64,000 nucleotides of DNA from positions 452,245 to 516,244 of the forward strand of contig NZ_PYMA01000003.1 of assembly GCF_003026495.1 (NCBI RefSeq), in the 5' to 3' direction. A model generated the notes under the pieces. That model ran no database searches and was not told where the DNA came from. It worked only from the letters and a program-made list of their open reading frames with translations. Origin of the DNA: Photobacterium sanctipauli. Its GTDB lineage: Bacteria > Pseudomonadota > Gammaproteobacteria > Enterobacterales > Vibrionaceae. Shown here one piece after another: positions 8,705 through 18,500 of the stretch (the stretch's first letter is position 1; every line of letters starts with the position of its first letter). The position numbers and the translations under genes are program-made.

Positions 8705-9322
8705 ATGAATATTCGCAAAAGTACTTTGATGTTGCTATGTACAACAATGATGTCCTCAACAGCACTTGCTACGCCTATGTTCACCGGATTTATTAGTGAT
8801 GGCATGTTGCCTAATAATACCAGTGACCACTTTACTCTAACTAACAACTCAAATGCTGGTGAAACAATCACTAAAATTACATTCGATATTAGTTCAACGA
8901 ACCTTTTTTTTGACACCTCCAATGTAGCACCTGGCAACATTGGTAACGATTTTATGACTAATGGTGCTTCTGATACCGTTGGCGAAACTTACCCAGCAAC
9001 CGCAATCTCTAACGGCTCGCAGAGCGTGGATATCACTTTTTCCAACTTTGATGCCAGCGAAACATTTATCTTCGGGGCTGATTTTGATGACTTCGGTGAC
9101 ATTGATGGCACCCATCCAGATGTATCAGATCTCTTCGGTACGACTATGGCTATCATGTTCTCAGATGGCACAACATTACTCGGTGAGTTCATCGATACAA
9201 ACTCGCAAGGTTTTGGAGCTGAATGGTCACAAGTTCCAGAGCCTAGCGCCTTATCATTGCTAGGCTTGGGACTCTTAGCTTTCGGTTACCGTAATAAAGA
9301 AAAAATGACACGTGAGATTTAA
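8705..9322 (+). CDS. PEP-CTERM sorting-domain secreted protein
   Basis: 205 residues from the ATG at 8705, chosen because ACGGAGGT sits 5 nt upstream; a start at 8645 lacks one. The signal peptide MNIRKSTLMLLCTTMMSSTALA is followed by an acidic, Asn/Thr/Asp-rich beta-type domain. The C-terminus is a textbook PEP-CTERM tail: VPEPSALSLLGLGLLAFGYRNKEK, that is VPEP, a transmembrane stretch and a basic end. Such proteins are thought to be processed by an exosortase (EpsH type) and displayed or released with exopolysaccharide. It is the second protein of this class in the window. Specific function unknown. Confidence 0.85.
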   Translation: MNIRKSTLMLLCTTMMSSTALATPMFTGFISDGMLPNNTSDHFTLTNNSNAGETITKITFDISSTNLFFDTSNVAPGNIGNDFMTNGASDTVGETYPATAISNGSQSVDITFSNFDASETFIFGADFDDFGDIDGTHPDVSDLFGTTMAIMFSDGTTLLGEFIDTNSQGFGAEWSQVPEPSALSLLGLGLLAFGYRNKEKMTREI

Positions 9323-9354
9323 GCACAGTAAGAGTATTCCCTTAGCAGGCTCAT

Positions 9355-10299
9355 CTAATGTGACCTTTTCAATAAGGAAGTACTCTTCACATTATTAATA
9401 ATCAGCTCCCTCAGCCAGCGGTGGCTGGGGTCCAGATCAAAGTGACGATGCCACATTAGCACATAGCCACCGGGCACCACATCGACCGGGACTTCCAAGG
9501 TATGAAGGGCAAAGTTACTCACCATATGCGCAGCATATTTAGCTGGAGCGCACAAAATAAGGTCGCTTTTTTCGCACAAGCTCATTGCACTATAGAAGTC
9601 CGTCATGGTGACGGCGTTGTCCCGTTTAAGCTGCTGTAGCTGCAATACGTCATCCAATAACCATTTATCGATACCACCGAAAGTGACCTGCAAATGTCGG
9701 TACTTCAAAAAGGTGTCTAAGTTCCAATCTTCCTGAAGCAACGGGTGCCCTTCGCGTACCAAGCAAACCGGACGGTCACGGGCCAACTCTACAAACCTTA
9801 GCTCAGGTGGAATATTGTCAAAATGTATAGGAGAGCGTTCGTCCCACTCAACCCCACAGATCGCCATATCGATCTCGCAGCGCAGCAACATACCCTCGCT
9901 GTTATTGCCCCACATTTGCGCATTCACCGATACTTTCGGGGCTTGGGCCAGCAACGCAGGCATGAAATAGGGATAGGTTAAAGAATAAGCGGTTTCAACC
10001 ATGTGCAGGCGAAATTCACGTTCGCTCTGACTCGGATCAAAGTGGCTGGGACGGGTAAACTGATCAAGCTGCTGCAACACTTGGCGTAACTGTGGTGCCA
10101 GTTGCTTAGCTCTGGGGGTCGCCCTTAAACCATGGGCAGTACGCTCAAACAATTGATCATCAAATGTCTCACGAAGCTTGGCCAATTGCTTACTGACGGC
10201 GGATTGGCTCAAGTGCAAGCGCGAGGCAGCAGCCGTTACGCTCTGCTCTTCTAGCAGCACTTCCAATACTCTTAGCAAGTTATAATCGAACTGAGACAC
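9355..10299 (-). CDS. LysR-family transcriptional regulator
   Basis: 314 residues. The N-terminal winged helix-turn-helix is clear (FDYNLLRVLEVLLEEQSVTAAASRLHLSQSAVSKQLAKLRE, residues 4-44), followed by the linker helix and a periplasmic-binding-protein-like effector domain. The N-terminus (MSQFDYNLLRVLEVLLEE) resembles the LeuO/NodD-type branch. It lies downstream of the nat-azoR pair on the same strand but is separated from them by an intrinsic terminator, so it has its own promoter. It may regulate azoR/nat, as LysR proteins near quinone reductases often do; that is inference. The inducer is unknown. Confidence 0.85.
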   Translation of the reverse strand: MSQFDYNLLRVLEVLLEEQSVTAAASRLHLSQSAVSKQLAKLRETFDDQLFERTAHGLRATPRAKQLAPQLRQVLQQLDQFTRPSHFDPSQSEREFRLHMVETAYSLTYPYFMPALLAQAPKVSVNAQMWGNNSEGMLLRCEIDMAICGVEWDERSPIHFDNIPPELRFVELARDRPVCLVREGHPLLQEDWNLDTFLKYRHLQVTFGGIDKWLLDDVLQLQQLKRDNAVTMTDFYSAMSLCEKSDLILCAPAKYAAHMVSNFALHTLEVPVDVVPGGYVLMWHRHFDLDPSHRWLRELIINNVKSTSLLKRSH

Positions 10300-10326
10300 G
10301 GGCTTATCGACCTTCTTTATACTTAT

Positions 10327-10356
10327 AACAAAACGCCCACAATCGTTTGTAGGCGC
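10327..10356 (-). terminator. Intrinsic terminator of the azoR-nat operon
   Basis: A 9-bp stem with one G-U pair (10334-10342 with 10347-10355), followed on the minus strand by TTTTGTT. It closes the nat gene and separates it from the lysR gene. Confidence 0.75.
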
Positions 10357-10397
10357 TTTATTAGTTTAAGTTTTTTTGCCGAGGGATTCGATCTTTC

Positions 10398-11144
10398 TTA
10401 CTCATCCAACCCGAACAACTCACGAAGCAACGAGGGAATTGCTTGCTCGTTGATCGCTTCTTCCCGCTTATCCGCCCCCACAGTAGTGATCAAGGCATCA
10501 TCGGTTAAGGTCATTCGGCCATCCGGCTTTCGCATTGAGACGAGCGTCTTTTGGGTGAACCATGAATCCGGCGATGTTTGCACATAGTGGCTCGCGCCCG
10601 CAAAGTCCTCGCGCTGCCATGGCACATCAGCAAAGATATAGCGAGGCACCCACTTTCCTTCTTCGCCCAACATATACAAGGCTTTGATATCTTCAAAGTC
10701 ATCCACTTTGTATTGGGTATCTTCACCTTCTGTCACAGCCACAGCATCAACAGGGATCGGCTCGCCGTAATCTCGTCCGTTGCCAACATCCGCCAAATAC
10801 CTCGCGCCATCGATAGTCACAATCAGTGCCATATGATTACGCTTACCGGCAAACGGTTCACCCGTGTTCATTTCCGCGCCAATAAACTGCACTGTAAAGC
10901 CCAAGTCGACCAATAGATCGTGAAACAAGGCGTTAGACTCGAAACAGACACCACCACGCTGATTGTTGATGATTTTGTCGAAGACGCCTTCAGGAGATAA
11001 ATCCAATGGGAGCTTGCGGCGAATGTATAAATTCTCGAACGGGACAGCTAACAAAAACTGCTTCTGTAATGTCGCCAGTGCCGCCAAGCTAGGTGTAGCG
11101 TCGCCTTCATAGCCGATACGTTCAAAAAAAGCCTGTGTGTTCAT
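10398..11144 (-). CDS. nat: Arylamine N-acetyltransferase
   Basis: 248 residues from the ATG at 11144, with AGGTGGTG just upstream; two in-frame GTGs precede it. It transfers acetyl groups from acetyl-CoA to arylamines and hydrazines. The catalytic Cys-His-Asp triad is visible: Cys67 in RGGVCFE, His104 in KRNHMAL and Asp119 in ADVGNG. The family's PFENL motif (35-39) is also present. Length is slightly below typical bacterial NATs (about 275), mainly at the C-terminus. The gene sits 9 nt after azoR, so the two are cotranscribed. A quinone/azo reductase with an arylamine acetyltransferase makes chemical sense, since azo cleavage releases arylamines. Confidence 0.92.
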   Translation of the reverse strand: MNTQAFFERIGYEGDATPSLAALATLQKQFLLAVPFENLYIRRKLPLDLSPEGVFDKIINNQRGGVCFESNALFHDLLVDLGFTVQFIGAEMNTGEPFAGKRNHMALIVTIDGARYLADVGNGRDYGEPIPVDAVAVTEGEDTQYKVDDFEDIKALYMLGEEGKWVPRYIFADVPWQREDFAGASHYVQTSPDSWFTQKTLVSMRKPDGRMTLTDDALITTVGADKREEAINEQAIPSLLRELFGLDE

Positions 11145-11153
11145 ACTCACCAC

Positions 11154-11741
11154 CTATGCTGCATCTGACAGTGACAGTTGTTCAATCTTACTGTGAATTT
11201 TATCCAAGCTACCACCGCTGTCCGGCATGTCCAAGCCAGCCGCATGGATAAAGGTCACATCAGTTAAACCCACCATAGAGAGCACCATCGCCAACTGTTG
11301 CTCAATGGCATCAACCTGACCACCGCCGCTTGCCAACACAACCACCACTTTTTTGCCGGTTAAATAGCCCTGCGGGCCTTGTTCGGTATAGTTAAATGTC
11401 ACGCCTGCACGGGTGATATAGTCTATCCAGGATTTGAGGGTACTTGGGATCATGAAATTGTATACCGGCGCCCCTATCACCAAAATATCATTCGCTTTCA
11501 CTTCTTCAATCAATTGGGTTGAAAGCGCTTCAGCCTCACGCGCCAAATGATTCTGCTCGCCTGCAAATCCTTGATAGGTATCTGCCCCAAAATGCGGAAT
11601 AGGAAACTGCGCGACATCCCTCTCGGTTACGGCAACGGCTGGCAACTGTTTTTCTATACGGCCAACAATTTTCTCTACCAACTGGCGTGAATGCGATTCT
11701 GCCAAGCGAAGGCTGCTGTTTACCACTAAAACTTTTTTCAT
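11154..11741 (-). CDS. azoR: FMN-dependent NADH:quinone oxidoreductase / azoreductase
   Basis: 195 residues from the ATG at 11741, with a GTAGGA site upstream; the longer reading to 11795 has no Shine-Dalgarno. Flavodoxin-like fold: an N-terminal FMN-phosphate loop (VVNSSLRLAESHSRQL), the conserved APVYNFMIPSTLKSWIDYITRAGVTFNYTEQGPQGYLTGKK block and the GGGQ segment are all characteristic of AzoR. It reduces quinones, and azo dyes in vitro, using NADH through FMN, protecting against thiol and quinone stress in the cytosol. It is the first gene of an operon with nat. Confidence 0.93.
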   Translation of the reverse strand: MKKVLVVNSSLRLAESHSRQLVEKIVGRIEKQLPAVAVTERDVAQFPIPHFGADTYQGFAGEQNHLAREAEALSTQLIEEVKANDILVIGAPVYNFMIPSTLKSWIDYITRAGVTFNYTEQGPQGYLTGKKVVVVLASGGGQVDAIEQQLAMVLSMVGLTDVTFIHAAGLDMPDSGGSLDKIHSKIEQLSLSDAA

Positions 11742-11940
11742 TTTCCTACTCACTTCAACACTAAACAATAATTGCGGATGAGTATAAAAGTTCAAGTTAA
11801 CTTTAAGTCAACAGCCAATTTCAACATTTTTCATAGCGGTGATGCTCTCGCAAAAATGAGAAATTGTCTCAGTCGACATATCGCCGATCTGCTGCTTTAT
11901 TTAAATGGGTATTTAATGTTTAAGATATTAAGGAGTCAAG

Positions 11941-12324
11941 ATGAAGTTAATAACGGCTATCCTTGCCAGTATCTTTTTATTCGGCTGTTCGGCAACCGAT
12001 ACCCAGCTAGCCAAACAGGATCAATGGGAGCAGCTCGGCTTCAATGATGGTGCCAGAGGTAAACACCAACGCTCCGCTACCGAACTCACTTTTCTTACCG
12101 TTGTTGATCAAGACCAGGTAGAGAAATACAACAATGGCTTTGTGAGAGGCAACGCCCAGTTCTGCAATCTAGATACAGCCTATGAAAATGGCTTGTACGG
12201 CAAGAAATACCAAGGCCAATGCTTTGACTACGAGCACGAACCTGAGCTTGTGAGCGCATGGCACAAAGGTTATGAACGCTATGTGATCATGAGAGAGACG
12301 TTTGAGGTAAGCTCGTCGGATTAG
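11941..12324 (+). CDS. DUF2799 lipoprotein
   Basis: 127 residues. A lipoprotein signal peptide ends in FGCS (Cys16), and AAGGAG lies 6 nt before the ATG. The body carries the repeated W/Y-x2-G-x2-DG-x-RG pattern of DUF2799 (WEQLGFNDGARGK, then YNNGFVRGNAQFC, then YENGLYGKKYQGQC). Two cysteines could form a disulfide. It would be anchored in the envelope. Members are common in Vibrionaceae and Enterobacterales and have no known biochemical role. Monocistronic. Confidence 0.8.
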   Translation: MKLITAILASIFLFGCSATDTQLAKQDQWEQLGFNDGARGKHQRSATELTFLTVVDQDQVEKYNNGFVRGNAQFCNLDTAYENGLYGKKYQGQCFDYEHEPELVSAWHKGYERYVIMRETFEVSSSD

Positions 12325-12379
12325 TATTGCTTGCCAAGCCAATCAAAACATCACCGAATTGCGAATGCCCAAAACGACA

Positions 12380-12420
12380 AAACCCCAGCATTTCTGCTGG
12401 GGTTTCTAATGTGGCGGAGC
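12380..12420 (-). repeat. Relic tRNA 3'-tail plus terminator module (unit 1)
   Basis: On the minus strand a GCTCCGCCA sequence (rc of 12412-12420), which looks like the 3' end of a tRNA with its CCA, is followed by CATTAG and an 11-bp hairpin (12380-12390 with 12395-12405) with a T-rich tail. The same arrangement follows the intact tRNA-Ser at 12661, so this looks like the remains of a duplicated tRNA gene. The roughly 60 nt further upstream on the minus strand does not fold into a full tRNA. Confidence 0.5.
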
Positions 12421-12472
12421 TGGTTTGGTATAGCGGGATTTTTAAATCCCTATTATTACCCCGTAAAACGAC

Positions 12473-12514
12473 GAAAGCCTCGTCATTCGACGAGGCTTTC
12501 TAAATGTGGCGGAG
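12473..12514 (-). repeat. Relic tRNA 3'-tail plus terminator module (unit 2)
   Basis: A second copy: CTCCGCCA on the minus strand (rc of 12507-12514), then CATTTA and a perfect 12-bp hairpin with ATTC loop (12473-12484 with 12489-12500). The sequence behind it (12515-12620) is rich in small GC hairpins and includes TGAACCCTAGA, an 11-nt match to part of the intact tRNA-Ser. It does not form a cloverleaf. Confidence 0.5.
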
Positions 12515-12623
12515 TGCTTCGAGGGTATTGCGGATTTACTTCGCCCTACGGGCCGTTGCTTTAAAGCGCCTTCGGCTAGCAACGTTGTCTCGCTTCGCTC
12601 GGCTGAACCCTAGATTCCGACGT

Positions 12624-12655
12624 AAAAAAGCCCAGCAATTCTGCTGGGCTTTTTT
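12624..12655 (-). terminator. Terminator of tRNA-Ser
   Basis: A 14-bp stem (12624-12637 with 12642-12655, ATTC loop) ending in T-runs in both directions. It lies 5 nt beyond the CCA end of the tRNA on the minus strand. Confidence 0.85.
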
Positions 12656-12660
12656 GAATG

Positions 12661-12751
12661 TGGCGGAGAGATAGGGATTTGAACCCTAGATACGCTACAA
12701 ACGTATGCCGGTTTTCAAGACCGGTGCTTTCAACCACTCAGCCATCTCTCC
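12661..12751 (-). tRNA. serT: tRNA-Ser (anticodon UGA)
   Basis: 91 nt on the minus strand. The acceptor stem GGAGAGA pairs with TCTCTCC, followed by discriminator G and encoded CCA. The anticodon arm CCGGTC-TTGAAAA-ccgg carries TGA (serine UCA codons). A long class-II variable arm (ATACGTTTGTAGCGTAT) and a T-arm with loop TTCAAAT are present, as required for tRNA-Ser. It is the only intact tRNA in the window. Its own terminator follows, with two relic tail/terminator modules beyond. Confidence 0.96.
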
Positions 12752-13039
12752 GTAAGTGCGGCGAATAATACGGGCTTAGCGGCAGGGTGTAAAGGATAAA
12801 TTTATCAATAAAAGCTGACCGTTGCTCTTTTCGCCACTGTGCTGCACATAAAACCATATGCTTCCTCCCTTATGGGTCGAAAGCGCGATTTTTTCTTACT
12901 TTATCAGTGGCAAAAACCTTGCTGACTACCACACAACAGCGGGACAAAGCGATGATTACTTCTAGCCATCATGCCTTGCTTGCTGGTAAAATCCGCCCTC
13001 AACAGATATCCCAAATATCAGCAAAGAGAGTGATTCCCC

Positions 13040-13762
13040 ATGGGAAGAAAGTTCGAAGTACGCAAATTATCTATGGCCAAGACGCAAGGCGCCAAGATCA
13101 AGGTTTACTCAAAGTACGGTAAAGAGATCTACGTCTGTGCTAAGAATGGTAGCCCTGATCCTGAAACCAACCTTGCGCTACGTCGTTTAATCGAAAAAGC
13201 AAAAAAAGACCAGGTACCATCTCACGTTATCGAGAAAGCGATCGACAAAGCGAAAGGTGGTGGCGGTGAAGATTTTGCAACTGCGCGCTACGAAGGTTTC
13301 GGTCCAGGCAACTGCATGGTTATCGTTGACTGTCTAACAGATAACAACAACCGTACCTTCATGGATGTTCGTCAGTGTTTCGTTAAGAACAACGCGAAGA
13401 TCGGTGGCCCAGGTACTGTAGCGCACATGTTCGAGCACCAAGCTGTATTCCAGTTCAAGGGCGAAGACGAAGAAGCGGTACTAGAGAACCTAATGATGGA
13501 AGATGTTGATGTAAGCGACATCGAATGCGAAGACGGTGTAATCACTGTTTACGCACCACACACTGAGTTCTTCAAAGTGAAGAATGCACTTACTGCATCA
13601 ATGCCGGACGTAACGCTAGACGTTGAAGAAATCTCGTTTGTTCCTCAAACAATGACCGAGATCGCTGGCGACGACATCCCTGCATTCGAGAAATTCCTTG
13701 ATGCACTAAACGACTGCGACGATGTGCAGAACGTTTACCACAACGCAGAAATGGCTGATTAA
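13040..13762 (+). CDS. YebC/TACO1-family protein, YeeN type
   Basis: 240 residues. YebC-family hallmarks run throughout: [65 protein letters not shown] and the closing [11 protein letters not shown]. The N-terminal MGRKFEVRK and overall length match E. coli YeeN, the paralogue of YebC. Family members have been described as DNA-binding regulators and, more recently, as translation factors that help ribosomes through difficult sequences. Start at 13040 with a GAGAG site; an internal ATG at 13073 is less likely given the YeeN match. Monocistronic with a strong terminator. The 12752-13039 gap shows no further gene. Confidence 0.9.
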   Translation: MGRKFEVRKLSMAKTQGAKIKVYSKYGKEIYVCAKNGSPDPETNLALRRLIEKAKKDQVPSHVIEKAIDKAKGGGGEDFATARYEGFGPGNCMVIVDCLTDNNNRTFMDVRQCFVKNNAKIGGPGTVAHMFEHQAVFQFKGEDEEAVLENLMMEDVDVSDIECEDGVITVYAPHTEFFKVKNALTASMPDVTLDVEEISFVPQTMTEIAGDDIPAFEKFLDALNDCDDVQNVYHNAEMAD

Positions 13763-13781
13763 TTCACCCTTTCAAGCGATT

Positions 13782-13813
13782 AAAAAAATCCTCCGCATGC
13801 GGAGGATTTTTTT
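13782..13813. terminator. Symmetrical bidirectional terminator
   Basis: A perfect 32-nt palindrome: A7 and a TCCTCCGC stem meeting its complement and T7. It can terminate both the yeeN-like gene (plus) and the convergent fetB-like gene (minus). Confidence 0.9.
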
Positions 13814-13829
13814 ATCAGAATAATACTTT

Positions 13830-14600
13830 CTACACCTTCAACTGCCCATAGCGGTCAAATGCCGAGCGGCTAGCCAAAGTCAACGCGGTAGTGACAGACA
13901 ATGTGGCAGAGATAAAGATCGCCACCATGATCACCAGTTGGTATTTCACCGCCAACAGCGGTTCCGTGCCTCCCAAAATTTGCCCCGTCATCATACCCGG
14001 CAAACTAACAATACCCAGTGTCGTCATCGAAGCAAGCTGAGGCCCTAATGCGGCTTTTACCGCCGTCTGGATAAACGGTTTTTCGGGCCTTGGTGCGCCC
14101 ATGGCGAGATAAAACTGGTATTCCTCTTGCCGCTCTTTCAAGCTGCTATACCACCGCTCCAATGCCAATACATTGGCCGCCAGACAATTGCCCAACAACA
14201 TGCCAGCTACCGGTATCAAGTATTGCGCCTGCCACCAGGGCTCGGCCTGAATCACACCGCCCAGCATCAAGGGAAGCACAACTGCCATGGCGACCACCTG
14301 CCCGGCTAAAATCGCAGGCAATACTTTCTTGACTTGAACGCCCGCGCGGCGGCAAATACTGTAGCCAGCCACGCTCACCATGATGCTTAGCCAAAGCGAG
14401 TTTAGCCATGGGTTTTGGAACTCAAATAAGGTCTGGAGGTATAAGCCGACAACGGCCAATTGGAGGGTCATCCGCAATGCGGCAGACACCAAAGTGCGCC
14501 CTAAGCCAAGTTGCCAGCGGTGAAACAAGAACAGCGGGATCAAATACAGTAAATAGAAACCTGCCATGGCCCAGTTGCTAATCGATAACGCATTATCCAT
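13830..14600 (-). CDS. fetB: ABC transporter permease, FetB/YbbM (UPF0014) family
   Basis: 256 residues from the ATG at 14600 (GGGAGGAG upstream, 1 nt after the fetA stop). About seven hydrophobic helices. Conserved UPF0014 signatures: RMTLQLAVVGLYLQ, IPVAGMLLGN, the EEYQFYLAMGA loop and LASMTTLGIVSLPGMMTGQILGG. In E. coli, FetAB exports iron and adds resistance to oxidative stress. The protein works with the ATPase encoded directly upstream. Substrate is inferred from the E. coli pair. Confidence 0.88.
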   Translation of the reverse strand: MDNALSISNWAMAGFYLLYLIPLFLFHRWQLGLGRTLVSAALRMTLQLAVVGLYLQTLFEFQNPWLNSLWLSIMVSVAGYSICRRAGVQVKKVLPAILAGQVVAMAVVLPLMLGGVIQAEPWWQAQYLIPVAGMLLGNCLAANVLALERWYSSLKERQEEYQFYLAMGAPRPEKPFIQTAVKAALGPQLASMTTLGIVSLPGMMTGQILGGTEPLLAVKYQLVIMVAIFISATLSVTTALTLASRSAFDRYGQLKV

Positions 14601-14601
14601 G

Positions 14602-15237
14602 TCACTCTCCTCCCATATCATGCTGGCAATCGGCCGCTTCAACCCATACGGGATCATGAGATACCGACACCATGGTCAGCCCCTGCTCTTTCAGCAGTGC
14701 CATCACACGATCTCGGCTGTGCGGATCAAGCGCTGAGGTCGGCTCGTCCAACAACCATAGAGGGCGGTTCATCAACAAGGCGCGGCCAATGGCCAAGCGC
14801 TGCTTTTCACCGCCAGACAATTGTTTTACCGGGTGAGAAAGCGGATGCTTCAAGTGAAGTGATGTTAATACCGCCTCGCACTGAGAAGACTCTGGCTGCG
14901 GCGAAGACACGGCTTTCATCTGCCACGGAAGTAATAAGGCGTCACCGATCGTCTCGCCGCCCATCACAGGTTGCTGCGGAAGATAGCAAAATTGCTGGCG
15001 CCACCAGCCAAGGTTATGCTCGGAAATGATCTGTTGCTGCCATTGAAACTGACCGGATTGCGACGGGCGCAACCCCGCTAAAATCTGCAATAAGCTGGAT
15101 TTACCACAGCCGGACGGGCCGGAGATAACCAGATGCTGGCCTGCATCCAGTGAAAGGGCTAAGAAGTTGCTGCTATCTGACTCAAAACCAGAACTTAACG
15201 CGTTAATCGTTAATATTGAGTTTTCTTGTTGTGTCAT
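14602..15237 (-). CDS. fetA: ABC transporter ATP-binding protein, FetA/YbbL family
   Basis: 211 residues: a small, complete ABC ATPase with Walker A GPSGCGKSS (about 40-48), Q-loop CYLPQQP, signature LSGGEKQR, Walker B LWLLDEPTSALD and the switch histidine VSHDP. It partners the UPF0014 permease encoded 1 nt downstream, forming the putative iron exporter. The C-terminus ends a few residues after the H-loop, normal for this short family. Upstream lies the repeat-containing gap at 15238-15528. Confidence 0.88.
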   Translation of the reverse strand: MTQQENSILTINALSSGFESDSSNFLALSLDAGQHLVISGPSGCGKSSLLQILAGLRPSQSGQFQWQQQIISEHNLGWWRQQFCYLPQQPVMGGETIGDALLLPWQMKAVSSPQPESSQCEAVLTSLHLKHPLSHPVKQLSGGEKQRLAIGRALLMNRPLWLLDEPTSALDPHSRDRVMALLKEQGLTMVSVSHDPVWVEAADCQHDMGGE

Positions 15238-15324
15238 AAGACTCTCCCATCATGGCAGAGATTGTATGCGGGTTTATTACATGACTCAAATCGTTAGAAG
15301 TCATCCCGGCAATTAACAAAATCA

Positions 15325-15396
15325 ATATACCCAAGCTACTTCAAGATGCAGGTTCAGCGAGAATTTCTAAGCTTGTAGGCAAGGGTAACTTGGATA
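15325..15396 (+). repeat. Short inverted-repeat intergenic element (copy A)
   Basis: About 72 nt with imperfect terminal inverted repeats: ATATACCCAAGCTAC at the left and GTAACTTGGATAT at the right. The core CTTCAAGATGCAGGTTCAGC, continuing to TTGTAGGCAAGG, also occurs in reverse orientation at about 52466-52562. It has no coding potential. It is the only notable content of the 291-nt gap between fetA and the AsmA gene besides promoters. Confidence 0.65.
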
Positions 15397-15528
15397 TGTA
15401 AGTAAAGTGTAAGTTCTTATGCAACCCGTATTTTCGCACCCCTGTTCATGGTATGGTTACAGCAATAAAACAGCATTCAAAAGTCTTACGATGGCCTGCA
15501 TTGGTCGTCCCATCATCCGGCAGTTAGT

Positions 15529-18500
15529 ATGAGCCAAGAAAAAAAAACACCAACGGCAACCGCCACACATTCTCAGCCTCAGCAACCTGTTGGCAAGCAC
15601 CATCGGTTACGCAAACTTGCCAAGTGGGTGGGTATTGGGCTTGCTACACCAATCGCCATTACCACCACTGTGCTCAGCTATGGCATTCAGGTTGACCTTA
15701 ATCCCTATCGTGAAGACATTAGCCAATGGCTAAGCAGCAGTCTCGAGCGTGATGTCCAGATAGAAGGCGATATCGGGTTGCTCCTCTCTTTTCGCCCCGA
15801 GGTTAACTTCAATGGCGTGAACATCGCCAATATTGACGCCTTCCAATGGCAGCCAATGCTCAGTTCCGGCAAGCTCAGCGCCAAAATCGGCGTGCTACCC
15901 CTCATTAACGGCACCTTGGCCGTTGATTACCTCGAGCTAGAAGACATTCGCCTTAACCTTGGCAAAAGCCACAATGGTGAGGTGAACTGGGTTTTCGGCA
16001 GCGCCCAACCAAATGCCTCTGAAAAAACCACGCAGCCACAAGAAAGTGGCTCACCGCTGACACTGGCATTGAGCGAGCACATTACCGCGACCAACATTGC
16101 GCTGGTTTATGAAGATCAAAGCGAAGGGCTCTACTTCGATTGGTACCTCAATAACCTAACGCTAAGCCAACCTGAAGACAATTGGCAGTTTGCCGCACAA
16201 GGCTCTGTGATTGGACAAACCTACGATATACGCCTTGCAGGGGACCTCGAGCAGCTTATCAACCACCAACAAGGCAAGCTCGCCGCCAGCGGCCAATTTG
16301 CCGGTGCGGAGCTGAATATCGATGCGGAAATTGTGCCGCCAAGCCAAGGAGAGTCGGTTGCCGACGTGGCCCTTAACTGGCAGAACACCCAACCCATCGA
16401 GGCACTACTCGGGCTGGACGTAAAACATGTCGCGCCACTGAATATCACCACCCAATTGCGGGCCTCTGCCAACAGCCTATCGGTAAAAGAATTGGTGATA
16501 GACAGTCCTATCACCCAAGGCAACGGCTATCTTGATATTACCCTCGGCGAGCACAACACCATTGATGGTGAGCTAACCATTCCGCTCATTGATTTGCGCC
16601 CATGGCTTCAACCTGAGCCAATGCCGATGATGCGGGCATTTAGCTCGGCGCCACCGCAACAATCGCCGTTGCAACGCGCCTTGGATCAATGGTTGATGAA
16701 AACCACTACCCGGCTCGATCTCGCCGTGCATGAAATCAAAGGGCTGGGCACCCCGGTTGAAAACCTCTCGTTGTCAGTGACGGGTAAAGACGGTGTACTG
16801 GCCGCGCCGATGACAGCCGACATTGCCGAGGTGCCTTTCCGTGGACAGGCTGAACTCAATGCCACCTCCGGTTTATCAACATTGGATATCTCGCTCGGCG
16901 CCAAGCAATCGCCACTCGGTGAAATGGCACGTTGGTTAACCGGTATGCCTTATGCGCGAGGCAACCTCGACTATGCCGAATTGTTGGTCAACACCCAGGG
17001 TACCAAGCTCTCTGAATGGCTCAACAACAGCCAAGTTGCACTTGCCGTGGATAAGGCCATCGTGGAATGGGGCAGTGAAGCCAGCTTTAGTATCGACCAA
17101 GCGCGGCTCAGTGCCGGTATCAACCAACCGTTCCAATCAGATATCCAAGGCCAGTTAATGGGCCTACCGGCACATATTCAAGCCAGGGCCGGTACGCTGG
17201 GTGATATTTTGAATCAGCGCGACTGGCAGACAACATTGACGCTCGATAGCCCTGCTCTCAATATCAATGCGAAAGGGCTGCTCAAGCAAACCCGCTGGCA
17301 AGAAGGAAGTTGGTTCGACCTTACCATTCACGGCGACGACGCCAGCAAGCTTAGCCCTTGGCTGGGCACCCAAACCAATATTTCCGGCGCGATCAACATC
17401 GACGGCAAGTTGAACTACCAACAAGGCTGGGTAGCACTTGCCATGCCGAATTTGAACGTGATGGATAGCCAAGGTGATATCAATGTACGCTGGCGGCCAG
17501 ATGCCCAGCGCCCGTTCTTACACTTGGATGCCAACTTCGCTAAATTGGACTTTACCCAATTCGGCCAGTTCATCAATGATGAGGAGCTGCCGCAGGTTGA
17601 GCAAACCGTACCTACCCAAGGGGTCAACCTTGATGTCCCGCTGCTAGGCAGCGAGATTGTTATTGCCGATGCCGATCTCAATGTGCAAGTTGATACCTTA
17701 AAATGGGCCCAGCAGCAGATAGATGACCTGACGTTCAACGGCCAGCTGCGTGACGGCAGGATGTCACCTGCGCCATTCAAAGCACGCTATATCGGCAGCG
17801 AATACTCCGGTGATCTGGCACTTGGCATCAACAATGCAGCCATCGATGCCAAGTTAAACCTTGCGGTAAGCCAACCCGATGTCGGCGCTATTTTGTCGAC
17901 ATTCGACATCAGCAATGATTTCGATATCCAGCTACAGCGCGCCCGTTTGGCCGTCGCCCTATCGGGCAGCACCCTACTGGAGCTGATGGAGCATACCTCG
18001 GTCAACGCCGAGCTGTTTGGTGGCCAAGCAAGTATTGCCGATAGCTACACCGGCAAAGCCATGACGGTGAAGCTGGATAACGGCCGATTCCTAACCGGGC
18101 CAGATACCGCCACGGTATTGTCGTTCCATGGCATTGCCGCAGGCCAGGCAACCCGGTTCAAGCTTGATACCCTATCATTAAAACAAGTCAATGACGGACG
18201 CGATACCCTACCGGTTAACCTTGCACTCAATATTGGCGACATGCGCTTTGATGCCCACTCGCAATTAGCGTTACCGATAGATATGCAGAACCTGGATATG
18301 GCTTTCGAAGCCTATACCCCGAATCTTGATCGCTTCGCTGCTTTCTCGGATATCGAACTGCCGCCCTATGGCCCGTTAACGCTGAAAGCCCAACTGGCAT
18401 CCAACCAAGAGGGCTATCACCTGAGCGATCTGCTGATCCAAGTGAACGAGAGCCAATTAACCGGGAAGGGGAGTTACCTGCCACCACTGAAGCCTGATGC

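Noticed and set aside
12331..12564. A 77-codon plus-strand frame next to the tRNA
   Set aside because: It runs through two terminator hairpins and relic tRNA tails and has no ribosome site.
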